Assembly: GCA_037953625.1 (NCBI GenBank)
Contig: CM075652.1
Location: 12,978,501 to 13,042,500, forward strand
DNA from: Crotalaria pallida
Taxonomy: Eukaryota > Streptophyta > Magnoliopsida > Fabales > Fabaceae
DNA: 64,000 nt
Reading direction: 5' to 3'
In this document: positions 34,422-46,259 of the stretch, one piece after another
Numbering within the stretch: the first letter of the stretch is position 1
Layout of the letters: each line of letters opens with the position of its first letter
Notes under the pieces: generated by a model
Databases searched by the model: none
The model's input: only the letters and a program-made list of their open reading frames with translations
What the model was told of the DNA's origin: nothing
Position numbers and translations under genes: made by a program

Positions 34422-34752
34422 TTTGAACACTGATTGATGTTAAGCCTCATTTGCTTTGTGATTAACGAAGCCATGGATTCAAATCCTAAAAATGGCATTT
34501 TCTATTAAAGGGTAAAGTTCAAATCCTCCAAGGACTAGTGAACTAGTGGGAGTCTTATTGTACGACTCTTTTTAATTTATTTGATCGAACACTTGTTACA
34601 AGATAATATAATGGACTTGTTTTCATATCAAGTCATATATATTTTTCAGAGTTCTAGGTCTTGATTATTTTGTTCAGTAGCTAGTAGCTCGTAGCTAGTC
34701 TAGTAACATATTTATCACCAGGTGCTAAGCAATTGTCAATGTAATAGAGACT

Positions 34753-34786
<34 letters not shown>

Positions 34787-35449
34787 CTATTTGTCAAGTG
34801 GCTAACTTTAATTTTTTTTTTTTGTGATATTCATTTAAGAGCATGGGCTAGTGCATGGCATAGTAAAGAGTCTCTCTCAAAAAAGGTAAGAAGTGTGAAC
34901 ATAATGCAAGCAAGTTAGACAGTGCAAGAGCATGGCATAGAAGACAGTCACTCTGCAAAAGAATGGGGCATGCGCTCATGCTGCTGATATTTCACATAAT
35001 ATATATCTGAGTGAAATGGACAGCAATGCAAACACCTTCATTCCTGGCCTATAAGGTGAACATGCTGTGGTTGTCATGATCTTGACATGTTCATCGAAGG
35101 AGTCAATGAACCCATGTGCAAAAGCCAAGATTTAAGGGCTGTTTCCCTGTATGGATATATCAGCATGTGTGTGTAAATTTCTCAGCCCACTTGCAAATTC
35201 TGGCCTCAAACCTCAACTAATTAAACCCAAATGTTGGCAAACATCACGTGGGGGTACCTATTTTCACTATGTACGTTTTGTCCTATGTATATATACACTT
35301 CATTTTTGTAGTTATTGTTGTTTGATCCACGGACATACTGTTTTCTTATTTAAAAAAGAACTATTCACTCTTGCAAAATTAATTTTTACTTCCCTTACCT
35401 AGTTACCTTGAATAGTAGTGTTGTATGTACTAAGTTTATCCAATCTCAA
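34422..35449. other. Intergenic DNA downstream of the UPBEAT1-like gene, with a (GA)n tract
   Basis: A (GA)n tract sits at about 34752-34783. A repeated AGAGCATGG / AAGAGCATGGC motif is seen at 34838-34940. No gene can be supported. Confidence 0.45.
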
Positions 35450-35990
35450 GAGGCGACTCTTTTTTATTACAACAATAACAACAATTAGGCTTTTGTTTCA
35501 GTAGGTGGGATCGGCTACCTGAATCAAATGACACTTTAAATATTTGTAATAAATTATGTATTTTTAATAAAACATTTATCTCCATATACTTCTTAACTGT
35601 TCGTTCATTTTTTATTATTTTTTTTGCCTTCCTCTTCCTCTAAAACGTGTATGAGGTAATATCCATGTGATCTACATACCCTCCTAACCAGGGTTTTTAG
35701 TGATCTCCTCTACACATGTCTAAACCACCTAAAACGAGATTCAACCATCTTTTCTATAATAGATGCAATCCCATATTTTTATCAAATACACTCATTCTTA
35801 ATCTCATCTTGTCTGGCGTGCCTACTTATCGACCGCAACATCCTCATCTCTGCTGCTATATGAAGTTTATTTTCTTATTTGCACTTTGCCGCCCAACATT
35901 CAATCCCATAAAATATCGTCGGCCTTATAGCAGAGTCGTAGAATTTCTCTTTAAGTTTGAGTGACACCTTTCTATCACATAACATATATG
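35450..35990 (-). mobile_element. LINE 3' fragment, minus strand
   Basis: The minus-strand translation gives KVSLKLKEKFYDSAIRPTIF followed by YGIECWAAK, then EMRMLR, ARQDEIKNECI and IIEKMVESRFRWFRHV, with stops between. This is the well-known C-terminal block of a plant LINE reverse transcriptase family (relatives: RPAILYGTECWAVK and RLRWFGHV). The 3' end carries a simple tail that reads as GTT/ATT trinucleotides on the minus strand (ACAACAATAACAACAA on plus, 35470-35487). It is a different LINE family from those at 11.4-13.8 kb and 43.3-46 kb. Confidence 0.85.
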
Positions 35991-36337
35991 GCTCCTCCAT
36001 TTTACTATAATGTAATATTTGAAAGTGAAATATTGACAAATTTATTTTATGCAAGTTTTAATTGATTATTTTGGACTTGGACAAATCTTGAGAATGTTTT
36101 AAATTAAATTGTTTATAAATAATATTGAAGAATTTTTTAAAAGCAAAATAATAATAATATTATTAATTTAATGAAAGACTACAGAATAAACCTCTCAAGA
36201 TCAAGTATGGATCTTCTTCACTACCGGAGAATCAAGTACTTTATGAGAGTTTGGCATATGTAAAGCCAAGCATTTATCAGTTCAAATTTAAAAATAAAAA
36301 TAAAATTTGGGAAGCCCCAATAGAATTAAAAATATGA

Positions 36338-36444
36338 GTCTGCGTAAGACAGCCTAGTTGGTGGCTGCAGGGACATTTAGGATTTCCCCATCCCCAGGTC
36401 ATGAGTTCTAGTCCCAGACCTCCCATGTAAACCAAAAAAAAAAA
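36338..36444 (+). mobile_element. SINE, second copy, with 16-bp target duplication
   Basis: Same family as 28929-29036: head GTCTGCGTAAGACAGCCTAG, centre CATCCCCAGGTCATGAGTTC and an A-rich tail. AGAATTAAAAATATGA flanks it perfectly (36322-36337 and 36445-36460), so insertion was recent. Confidence 0.92.
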
Positions 36445-36460
36445 AGAATTAAAAATATGA

Positions 36461-37361
36461 CGCCCCTCCAAAAATGATACAACATCAGCAAAAAAAAACC
36501 CAACTAAAAAATAAACAAAAAATACAGTCTAAACAAACATACAAACCATAAAACACTTATGATAAGCATAACCACCAGAAGGCAAGAAAAAATAGGAAAA
36601 AAAAAAAAAACCTTCGAGCTAGGAAAAAAAAAACACAAAGGAAGAGAGACAAAACTAACTAAACCCAATTATTACCTCCTAAAAGAGATGGCACCCAAAA
36701 TAAGAGGAATTGAGAGCCTCACCACCAAACCAAGGAAAAAACCATCGTAAGGAGGCATAACAAGATATCGTCGCAATATATTTATTTTTACAAAAATCCC
36801 CCCTTCCTTCCCCCCTTCCTTCCTTCCTTTATCTATTCCCTGAATCCTTATGCTTATTTGGTTTGGAAAAAAAAAAAAAAAAAGGAAGGAAAGAAAATGA
36901 AAGAAATTCAAGATGAAAGGAAAAAAAAAAAGTAGTTAATGTGAGAAGTTTTCAGGTGTTTTAAATGAAAGAAAATGAAACGAAAATGGGAGGAAAGAAT
37001 AAATTAAAGGAAAAACACGGACTCCAGATCAGAAGTGACAAATAACTTTTTTCAAAATTTTAGGACTTTAGGATTATAATCAAGGCTAAAATATTGGTGA
37101 CAATTTTTTTTTAATGTTTTAGTATCAGTTTCAACTCTTTCGACCAGTTAAGAGAAGAACGCAAAATTAAAAGGCATGGATCCCGCACATTATTTGTTCT
37201 TTTTTTTTTAAGTTCATTTTTTTACCCTCCCAATTACTTGTTGACTTTCTTAATTTTTTTTTATAAACCTTATTTTTATAAAATAAATCCCAAAATACTC
37301 TTCAAAAATAAAAAAAATAAAATCCTCCATCTTCTTCTTGATTTTCTCTCTCTTATGTGCT

Positions 37362-37398
<37 letters not shown>

Positions 37399-37620
37399 GA
37401 AGTGACAATTGTTCCGCTATGCCATCATGCCCTTTTTTTCTTTCCTTATCATATGATAAATATCTAATTCTCAAAACAGACTGCTCAGTATGCTCCTGTG
37501 TGAGCGTACTCCTTTTTTTTTAAAATTTTATATGTACATAGTCCTTACGGGTCAGTGTACATGTAATTTTTTTCTTTTTTAAAAGTGTATGCTCATATAG
37601 GAGCATACTAAGTAGATCTA
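36461..37620. other. Low-complexity AT-rich DNA
   Basis: Runs of A, T, CCTT (36798-36830) and CT/AT repeats (37360-37400) dominate. CTCCTGTGTGAGCGTACTCC-type and GCTCATATAGGAGCATACTA-type stretches at 37490-37515 and 37589-37612 are weakly related inverted segments that may bound a small element. No gene. Confidence 0.4.
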
Positions 37621-37629
37621 TTTTGATGC

Positions 37630-37800
37630 AGAAATGTGGGGAAGGAAGAGAGGGAAAGGGAGGTCGAAGTAGAGAGGGAGAGAAAAAGGAAAAATGGAGG
37701 GAGAGGGAGAGGGAGAGGGAGAGGGAAGAGAGGGAGAGAGAAAGGGAGGGAGAGGGAGAAGGAAAGGGAAAAGAATGGGAGAGAAAGAGGTATTTTGGAA
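37630..37800. repeat. GA-rich low-complexity tract
   Basis: GGGAGA and GGGAGAGGGAGA units dominate for about 170 bp. The overlapping open frames on both strands (Glu/Arg or Ser/Leu/Pro rich) are artefacts of composition. Confidence 0.9.
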
Positions 37801-38106
37801 AAAAAAATTTTGTGAGGGGGTGTTTGGGCGTGCCAAACTCGTTGGGATGGATTCGATGTAGGGCGTGCCAATTCGCCAATTCGGGCGAACACGAGTCAAA
37901 AGTAGAGTCGAAGGTATCAAGCGATTGCGGGATTTGACTGATTAAATGGTAATCTTGTGTTGAGATTGAGCTATTTTTGGGGATTTTTGTCTTTATCTTG
38001 GCGAAAACGTAAATGAGCTTGCGAAACGTAAATGACGAGAAGATAAATCGGCGAAAACGTAAAGGGAAAGCAGTAAAGTGTGATAATTTAAAGGTGCTGG
38101 AAACAT

Positions 38107-39399
38107 TGATTTGGGTCTAATATATGATGTTTTGAGCATGATTTAGACTCCCTTTTACTATGGATTTGACTTGTTTCTCTTGTAAATTTAGGACTTTTTG
38201 TTAGTTTTAGGATTTTGTTATTAGTTTAGAATCCCTTGAACATTTTGATCTGTTTTGGGTATATTTCAGGTACTTTTGGAGCTTAATTGAAGCAAATAAT
38301 TATGGAGCTGAAAAGAGGACAGAAGGAGCTTGAAAATGGCGCAAGAACGGAACGAAACGGACCCGGAACCAATGCCACACGCCCAGGCGTGGGCACCACG
38401 AAGATGCACCATTGACCAGCCTGGCGCGCCCAGGCGTGGAGCCTGGGGCGCCCAGGTGCGTAGAGGTCGTCCAGGCCCAGTTGGGCTAATTTCTGAACCG
38501 TTTTTGAGGGATTTGTTTAGGATTTGTAAATATATATTTATTCTAGGATTAAAAACTAGGCTAGCAGCTTTTAGAGAGGGAGATTACATGATTTTGGAGA
38601 GCTTTAGAGGAGAAGAAGATCGAAGATTGGAAGATTGAAGATCTCTTCGCGGTAATCCTAATTGTCCATGATTATGGATTACTCTTCTATTGTTTCTGTT
38701 CTTATTTTCTCAATGTGTAACTGAAACCCTCATGTTAGGAATTGGTGAATTTGTATGGATTAGTTTATTGATTTCATGAATTGATGTTTTTCCGTTTCTA
38801 AATCAAGTGTTTGATTGTATTTTCACTGTTATGCATGGAAATAGCTAATCTATGTTATTTATCTCTATTTCTTCAATTGCGAGATTAAGAATTAGAATAG
38901 GACTTCAATCAAACAATATAATTATTCAACTCGTAGGGATACTTTTGGGTAATTATATAACTTGTTATAAATTCCACTGTTCTTAATTAATGGTTATTCA
39001 ATGGTTTAATCACTTAAGGGATTAAAGGTTATCAAATTGGATAATAAACAGTAATTGCACAAGAGGGATCTAGTAATTACTACCTTAGGAATTTGTTCTT
39101 GATTTAGGAAAAAACAGATATTCATGATAAATAAACAAAGCCTACAATGAAACCATGTTCCTAACTCGTTTTCTTAAATTGCTCACACTTTTATTTAATT
39201 TCTGTTTTTAATTTATTTTCTGTTCTTTTTTTATTTTATTTCAATTCAATCTTAATTAATTAGTTAAAAACCTATAGATTTTGCTTTTAATTACTTTTTG
39301 GTGAAAATTAATTGAACAATTTGCAATCCCTGTGGGACGATATATGGTCTTATTGACTATATTACTTGTCGATCTGGTGTACTTGTCGGTAAGCCAACA
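38107..39399 (+). mobile_element. LTR, 1293 bp, related to the solo LTR at 29681
   Basis: It begins TGATTTGGGT and ends GTCGGTAAGCCAACA. Its layout follows the LTR at 29681: the same start, a GC-rich block in the same position (38380-38470, GGCGCGCCCAGGCGTG), and the same U5-type end (CCTGTGGGACGATATATGG, ATTACTTGTCGATCTGG). No primer site or gag follows. The left flank is AACAT but the right flank is AAAAA, so no matching duplication is seen; unequal recombination between two elements is one explanation. Confidence 0.7.
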
Positions 39400-41408
39400 A
39401 AAAAGACAGAATTTAAATGTGCTGGAAACATAAAGGCAGAATTTAAATGTGCTGGGAAAGGTAAAGGAAAGCGAAAAGATTGCAATTGAATTTAAAAGTG
39501 CTAGGAATGTAAGGTGGTTATTACAATGGCATTTTCTCCGTTAATTTGCTTGCGGTGAGATGTTAGGATGATTACCAATGTGCCAACCCTGATTACAAAC
39601 AAGTAATTACCTATTTATAGTCCTAGAAATCAACTACTCTTACACTACGTTATTGGGCACGTTCTGCATAACTGCAGCAGCCACGTTCTCACTAACAACT
39701 ACCCACGAAACAACTACCCACAATACAGTTTCTTCGTTTGTTCCTCTTTTGCCACGTGTCTTCGGTAGTCTTCGATTATTTCTTCGACAAGCATCTTCCC
39801 ACAACTGAAATAAAGCCACTTAGAAACTCTTAGGATTTTTGACAAGTCCTTACTAGCTTTGTCAAAGTGACATTCTCTTGCCCATTGATCTTCTAGGATC
39901 CCTGTCGACACCAAGCTCCTTTCGACAAGGTGTCGGCCACTAATTGAATTAATCCCCTAGTCGATATTGGTGATATGATTATTGACTTGGCCATATTTTT
40001 GGCCATCAACCTAACTAGTGAGGACTTTTCTTTTCCCTCTTTAAATGGACAGATACCCAAAGCTTTTCTTGGGAAAAGGTTTCAACTTTGAGTTACGGAA
40101 GACTCTTAGGTATCACCTAAACTAGTATTCTAGCTGGAGTATGCCCTTCATCTAGGTTTGTCATCTCAGCTCGAAATACAAGAGGTGATCCCTATGTAAT
40201 CTCACGGTTTAATCTTTAACCGTAAAGAGGGAAAAGTGGGGATTCGGAGTAAAGATTTTGACAGTGTTCCTCCCTATTCCGAATCCCTTTAATCTCACAT
40301 GTTTAATCTTTGAGATTCTTCATCTTCACTCTTTTGAACAACTTCTCTTCTTTCCAGAAATCACAAAATTTGTCCATCATTTCTAACATTAACACACCTT
40401 GGCCTTTTGAACATTGGAAGTGACATATTTATAGCCATCAAGAAGTGCATTAAATGTTGATGTGACCGTTCTCCTGTTCCCAATGCATCATCATTCCTTC
40501 TCTGACCTTCTTGGTTTTCACATTAATGCTCTATCGACGCCGTTCTCATTATGACTCTTCCATTTGTCGACATACGTTCATGTCCTTCGAAGTCACTTTC
40601 AAGCAATTCACTTAAGTACACTTCCGTCGACATCACCTATATCGTCGACCTTTCCCATTTTGTCGGCACACGTACACATCCTTCGAAATCACTTTTAGGC
40701 AGGTCACCTAAGTACATGTCCGTCGATGTCACTTATGCGTTCGACATTCTAACCACTTATCAAAATTTGACTTCAAATCAATAGGGGGTCAACTAGAAAA
40801 ATAAGGGGTTAAAAAATGAATTCCCTTTTTTTCTACTCAACCTACCCAAATTCCTCATGCTCACTTCATAGGCTGTCAAATCTAGGATTGTTTGGTGCCA
40901 CAATACCATGAGTGACCTTCATTGGACATGTAAGCAAAAAGCAAATAGATCGGTTTTCATAAGTTTAAATATATTTTAGGTCCATATAAATGCTGGTCAT
41001 TTTGAAATTCATTCATACATTTGTTTCTTTAATTTTTAGTCCTTAGCGTTCTTTTCTCTTTTGGTTTTGGTGCCAACATCAAATTTGGATGGAAAACACC
41101 AAATTAACCCACGTTAATGTTGCCACATCAATAAAACATAGCATATGTGACTAACGTAAAAATAACTAGTTTAAAAAGAATATAGGCGAAATCTTTTTTA
41201 GATTATTAAAGAAAAAACATCAACACTATCTCCGTCTTTCCTCACCCCCTTAATTCTCAATTCCTCATTCTAGATAAACTCTTTCTTATTTCCATCCCGA
41301 ATAAGCCACAACACTGTAAAACAAACAAATTAAATATTGAATTTCAAATAAAGATCGAGGGGTATCATTGGTCCAAAAAGGCATCAAACATTTTGAATTA
41401 TAAAAAAA
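39400..41408. other. Non-coding repeat-like DNA with a 96-bp tandem duplication
   Basis: Around the LTR border, ATTTAAAKGTGCTGGAAACA recurs (38088, 39412 and weaker near 39440 and 39490), so the LTR landed in a short repeated region. 39700-40750 is GC-richer with repeated TCGAC words and is probably LTR or UTR sequence of an unidentified retroelement; none of its short frames shows a domain. Confidence 0.4.
40563..40752. repeat. Diverged tandem duplication, period 96 bp
   Basis: Copies start at 40563 (TTTGTCGACATACGTTCATG) and 40659 (TTTGTCGGCACACGTACACA). Both keep CATCCTTCGAA/TGTCCTTCGAA and CCGTCGAYRTCAC blocks. Because 96 is a multiple of three, the overlapping 77-aa open frame appears as two similar 32-residue units, but nothing else supports coding. 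Confidence 0.8.
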
Positions 41409-42223
41409 TAGGCTTACTTATGTGTTCAGTCTTTAAACTTTAGGATTGTTTTTTCACAAACTTTTGTTTTTTTTTTATTTTAATATCTGGTTCCCGAAAT
41501 TACTTCAGTATTTGCCATATACACCTCCTACCAATTCTGACAAACTTTTATTAGTAACACATCACACCAAAATCCTAATAAGATGCAAGAGATTAGCCAA
41601 GTGGTGTCATGTAATGTCACGAGGGCGAAGACGACCTCTCTACAATCTCTTTTTTTCTTTTTTAATTTTTAACTAAAATTATAAAAATATTAATTTTTAG
41701 ATTGAAGTACCGATTTAGTTCGTGATGTTTTTTCACTATGCTAACTTCGTCCCTGAAAATTTATAAATACACATTTAGTCCTTCAATATTTTCGGATGTA
41801 CCAATTTGCTCCCTTAAGCTTTTTGGGTGTACCAATTTGGTCCTTAAAACATGAGGGACCAAGTTGGTATGTAAGAAAATCTTGAGGGACCGAATTGGTA
41901 CATCCGAAAATCTTGAGGGACTAAATGTGTATTTATAAATTTTCAGGGACCAAATTGATACAGTGAAAAAAATCAAGACTAAGTTAATACTTCACTCTAA
42001 TTTTTAAATTTTTTTTAAAAAAAGATCTTCGCCCACGTGGCTAACCTCCTGCATCTGACTAACATTCCGGTGTGATTTTTCAGGAAAATTTTGCCGAAAT
42101 TGGTAGCAAGGGTATATGACAAACCTATAAGTAACTACGAAGAGACAAACATTAAAAATAAAAAAACAAAGACTTATGACAAAATGACCATTAAGTTCAT
42201 GGACGTAAAACATAATTAAGCCT
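41409..42223. mobile_element. Foldback MITE (outer) carrying an inner foldback MITE
   Basis: The outer ends AGGCTTACTTATG and the inward-reading AGGCTTAATTATG form short inverted repeats, similar to the ends of the element at 31698. Between them lies a complete second element (41703-41995). Outside that, the arms are noncoding. Confidence 0.55.
41703..41995. mobile_element. Foldback MITE, 293 bp, inner element
   Basis: TGAAGTACCGATTTAGTTCG at the left and the inward-reading TGAAGTATTAACTTAGTCTT at the right are terminal inverted repeats. The arms continue almost to the centre (TTTGGTCCTTAAAACATGAG region), so the element is a nearly complete palindrome. It is the uninterrupted relative of the element at 32434-33078. 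Confidence 0.85.
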
Positions 42224-42986
42224 AAAAAGTAATTGAATTCAACTCATTCTTCCCATCTCAAACTGGTCGTCACCCAATCGCAAGTGTTGCTCTTCAGTTT
42301 GAGGGAATGGAGTTGGGAACGACAACTACGTGAGTGTTGGGATATGCGTTGGGCTACCGCAAACGTGGAAGCTGCTGAGGGCATCTAGTCCACCGCGCAT
42401 TTGAAAGCCCTAAACGCCAAACTAAACAGGGCCTACGTTTATTTGGGTTAAAGATGAAATGATTGTGCCTTCTTGACAAGGTTTCACAACAACAAGATTG
42501 GTGGCTCGCATGGAGCTAGTGCTTGTAGTAGTGGCGGCTCCTTGGAGGTACAGTTGTCACGAGTCACGACTAATTAAAATATATGGCAAGGCTACTTGAG
42601 TGTGTGCATGTTTGCTCACTCTAGTGTCGTGATAGTGAGAGTCGGAGGTCGTAGGTATAGTCATAAAGGTTTGGTGATAATAAGTGTAATAATGGAATGG
42701 TGGTCATGGTTGGGGTTTGAAGAGTTTTTATGTTATGGGTGATAGTGATTTTTATCTATAGATTAGTGGCAACGAAGGTTTAAGTGTTTTCATTTGCAGT
42801 TGTTGTAGTGATGGTTGTTCTAGCATGTTTTGAATTGTGGTGTGTAGATTAGTGATTGTGTTAAGAGTTAAGTTCTTCCATGGACTCATCGCCTTGGTGT
42901 TGATGATGGTGGTGGTGAAACTTTAGGTTAGGGTTTTAAGATTGAAAAATAGGAAAGAAGGGGCGTGACTAGTTGTTTTTTTATTA
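42224..42986. other. Unidentified GC-richer intergenic DNA
   Basis: A GTGGTGGTGATGG-type trinucleotide-rich texture (42640-42940) suggests decayed coding or low-complexity DNA. No open frame of note and no recognisable element. Confidence 0.35.
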
Positions 42987-43251
42987 CTCTCTCCGTCCTT
43001 AGATATAAAACCTTTTGACATTTTTATTTTGTCCCTATTTATAAGACCAATTTTCAATAATCATTAATTACTTTTTTCCACAAACATCCTTATTTATTTA
43101 CCGCTTTTTAGATTCTCAATAATATTAATAGGGGTAATTTTGAAAATACATATCAAAAGTTCACATTTCCAATACAATTAATTAAATCATTCCACTTTTT
43201 TAATGGACGTGAAATCTTTTAAAGGTGTCCTATACTTAGGGACGAAGAGAG
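42987..43251. mobile_element. Stowaway MITE (Tc1/mariner type)
   Basis: CTCTCTCCGTCCTTAGATAT and the inward-reading CTCTCTTCGTCCCTAAGTAT are the ends, with TA on both sides (42985-42986 and 43252-43253). It is in inverted orientation relative to the copies at 11114 and 24679, with which it shares interior blocks. It lies just upstream of the LINE. Confidence 0.88.
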
Positions 43252-43314
43252 TATTATTTAGCAAAGAGAGAGTTTTGCCTAGTCCCTATTAATTTATTAC
43301 ATTAATTAATTACC

Positions 43315-45981
43315 TAGAGCACGTCAAAGATTTTTTTCAGCAGAGGTTTGGTGAATCACAATGGGAGAGACCAGTTTTAAATGGTATTGATTTCAAGCAA
43401 CTTGAAGCTTATGACAGGGAGGCTTTGATAAAAAGTTTTGATGAAGAAGAAATAAAGAGGGCGGTGTGGGAGTGCGACGGAGACAAAAGCCCCGGACCAG
43501 ATGGTTTTAATTTTAAATTTATAAAGAAATTCTGGGAAGTGATGAAGACTGACATCTGTCGAATGGCTTCAGAGTTTCACTTGAATGGAAGGTGGCCTAG
43601 AGGTACTAATGCTTCCTTTATTGTTTTAATTCCTTAAAAGGATTGCCCGCTCAGCTTAAATGATTATAGACCAATTTTCTTGGTTGGTTGTATGTACAAA
43701 ATAATTTCAAAATTACTGGCAGCAAGATTGAAAAAGGTGATTGGGGGTGTTATCTCAGAAGTTTAGTCAGCCTTTGTGGGGGGAAGATCTATCCTTGATG
43801 GGGTAGTAGTGATGAATGAAATTATACATCAGGCAAAAACAAAAAACAGATCCTGCATGATTTTTAAGGTAGATTTTGAGAAGGCGTACGACTCAGTCAA
43901 CTTTGGCTTCCTTGATTACATGATGGGGAGGATGGGATTTTGTATAAAGTGGAGAAAGTGGATCGGCGAATGTGTCTACTGTCTCAGTCTTGGTAAAGGG
44001 GATTCCAACAAATGAATTCGTCATGGAGAAAGAATTGAGGCAAGGCGATCCATTGGCACCTTTTCTGTTCCTCATGGTAGCAGAGGGTTTGAGTGGTTTG
44101 ATGAGAAGCGCAGTTCAAAAAGACTTGTTTAGAGGATACAAAGTGGGTAGAGAAAACGTGATTGTGTCTCACCTGCAATATGAAGATGATACACTTATTG
44201 TAGGAGAAAATTGCGCTCAAAATGTAATGGTGTTGAAAAGTGTACTGAGATGTTTCGAACTGTGTTCGGGGTTGAAAATTAACTTCTCTAAAAGCAGCAT
44301 CATTGAAGTAAAATCATCATCGCAGATTTCAGATTTATGGGCTTCCAAGCTTAATTGTAAGGTAGGAGCAGTACCTTTCAAATTTCTGGAAATTCCACTG
44401 GGTGCTAATCATCGCAGAATTTCTACCTGTAATCCTGTCTTCGACGCTTTAAGGTGTAGACTTTCAACCTGGAAGAGGAAACACCTATCTCTCGGAGGCC
44501 GAATCACTCTTCTGAAATCGATACTATACTCTCTACCTCTCTATTTTTTTCTTTTTCTTTAAAGCACCTAAATGCGTAATAAATAAATTAAACAAAATAC
44601 AAAGGAGTTTCTTATGGGGAAGAAAGGGTGAGAATAGGAAGGTGTGTTGGGTTAGCTGGGATAAGGTTTGTGAATCAAAGGAAGAAGGAGGGTTGGGTAT
44701 AAAGAACTTGGAGATTTTCAATTTAGCTTTGGTAGGAAAATGGAGATGGAGGCTTTTAAATGAAACCAACTCATTATGGTGTAAAGTAATAAAATCAAAA
44801 TATGGGCTTGATATTCAAAAGGGGAAGTATAAATGAAATAGGGAGAACATTTAAAAAGGGGTCTCCTTGGTGGAGAGACTTGGGCACCTTGGGAAACATT
44901 TCAGGAGGGGAATTGGGATGGGTAGAAAAAGGAGTAAGGAGGTCATTAGGAAATGGGTGAGCACTTTTTTATGGAAAGATCCTTGGGTGGGAGAGGAATC
45001 TCTAAATAGGAAGTACCATAGGCTGTTTCAAATTGCAGTTGATAAGGAGTCCTTAGTTCATTCAAATGGTTTTTGGGAGGAAGGGGTGTGGAGGTGGAAT
45101 ATTGGGTGGAGGAGAGAACTTTATCCTTGGGAACTAGATGTCGTATCCTCTTTATACAGGGATTTGGAACAGGTACCTTTAAAGCTGGATGATGAAGACA
45201 AATGGATTTGGAAACATTCGGAAAGCGGGGAGTATTCAGCAAGGACAACATACTTTGCAATTCAAGGCAATCAGACTCTTGAAGATTCTCTTTCGGTTCA
45301 AGCATTAAGAATAATTTGGAACAACAATAATGCACCTCTAAAAGTGGCGGCTTTTGCTTGGAGAATCATTCATAATGGAGTCCTAACAAGAGACAACCTA
45401 CGAAGGCGCGAAATCATACCTCAAAGTGAAGATATCAAGTGTGCCTTGTGCGGTTTGTTCGACGAAAATGCAAATCATTTATTTTTATCTTGTACTGTCT
45501 CCTATAAAGTTTGGCAGGAGTGTTATTCTTGGTTCAACCTCAGCAGTGTAATGCCATCTCAGATTTGTTCTGCTGTTTTTCACCATATTGGGATGCTGCA
45601 CGTCAAAGAAAAAATGAAGAAGGATTGGATAAATATATGGATAATAATAATTTGGGAAATTTGGAAGACTAGAAACAAGGTCATCTTCCAAAATGACAGG
45701 TTCTATTTTGAGAGTTTGATTGAGAAAATTAGATTTCACTTTTGGTCAATTTTTAGAATCAATCATGCAGGTTTAGCACGGATGTCTTATGTGAATTGGG
45801 TAACCAACCCATGGGATGTTTTATCACTGTGTAAACACCAAAGTGGAATGCTATTTGGTTAGGGGGGAGTTTGTTTTGCTGATCGATATATCTGGTTCTT
45901 TTATTGTGCGGTACATTTTGAGTGAACTCCCTGGTTCACTTTATTCTTATTAATATTAATTTTCATTTTGCCTTTAAAAAA
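43315..45981 (+). mobile_element. 5'-truncated LINE (L1/RTE-like plant non-LTR element)
   Basis: The coding sense is plus. The sequence starts abruptly inside ORF2 just before the RT domain and ends in TTTGCCTTTAAAAAAA, a short A tail. AATTAC flanks both sides (43308-43313 and 45982-45987), consistent with target-primed insertion and 5' truncation. The endonuclease and ORF1 are absent. It abuts the left end of the CACTA element at 45988. Confidence 0.85.
43316..45862 (+). pseudogene. LINE ORF2 remnant: reverse transcriptase, zf-RVT and C-terminal tail
   Basis: Domains in order: VWECDGDKSPGPDGFNFKFI (43465), LNDYRPIFLVGCMYKIISK after a TAA at 43636, FVGGRSILDGVVVMNEIIH after a TAG at 43765, KVDFEKAYDSVN (43868), a frame change near 43980, LRQGDPLAPFLFLMVAEGL, and the catalytic box as YEDDTLIVG (44180) where most relatives have YADDT. 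Then KFLEIPLG, WKRKHLSLGGRITLLKSIL and a break at 44561. WDKVCESKEEGGLGIKNLE follows, and the 331-aa frame 44867-45862 holds zf-RVT (WRIIHNGVLTRDNLRRR, CALCGLFDENANHLFLSC). At least two stops and three frame breaks; Q codons changed to TAG/TAA fit C-to-T decay. Not functional. Confidence 0.9.
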
Positions 45982-46259
45982 AATTACCACTACTACAGAA
46001 TTGCAAAAAAGTTCACAGATATTAATCCCGGTTCCGTTCTGGAACTGGGATTAATAGACAAATGATAGTTAAAAAATATCATGAATTTATTGATCCCGGT
46101 TATAAAAAACACGGAACCGGGATCAATTTTATAACATAAATAATTTTTTATTTTTTTAAAAATTAAAAATCACACAAACCTTATTTATCCCATTGTTTTA
46201 CTTCAACCGGGATGAATAATAAAAAACCGGAACCGGGATCAATATTGTAAAATAAATAT

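Noticed and set aside
34443..34600. Possible SINE or tRNA relic (GATTCAAATCCT)
   Set aside because: Only a B-box-like word is present; no A box at the right distance and no flanking duplication.
37520..37937. Four overlapping 94-119 aa open frames on both strands
   Set aside because: They come from the GA-rich tract (Ser/Leu/Pro on one strand, Glu/Arg on the other).
29681..39399. The two Athila/Tat-like LTRs as the two ends of one element
   Set aside because: They differ strongly in sequence, the first has its own AACAT duplication, and no gag or pol lies between them; they are separate insertions.
44946..45739. Minus-strand frames of 129 and 84 aa
   Set aside because: Antisense shadows of the LINE ORF2.
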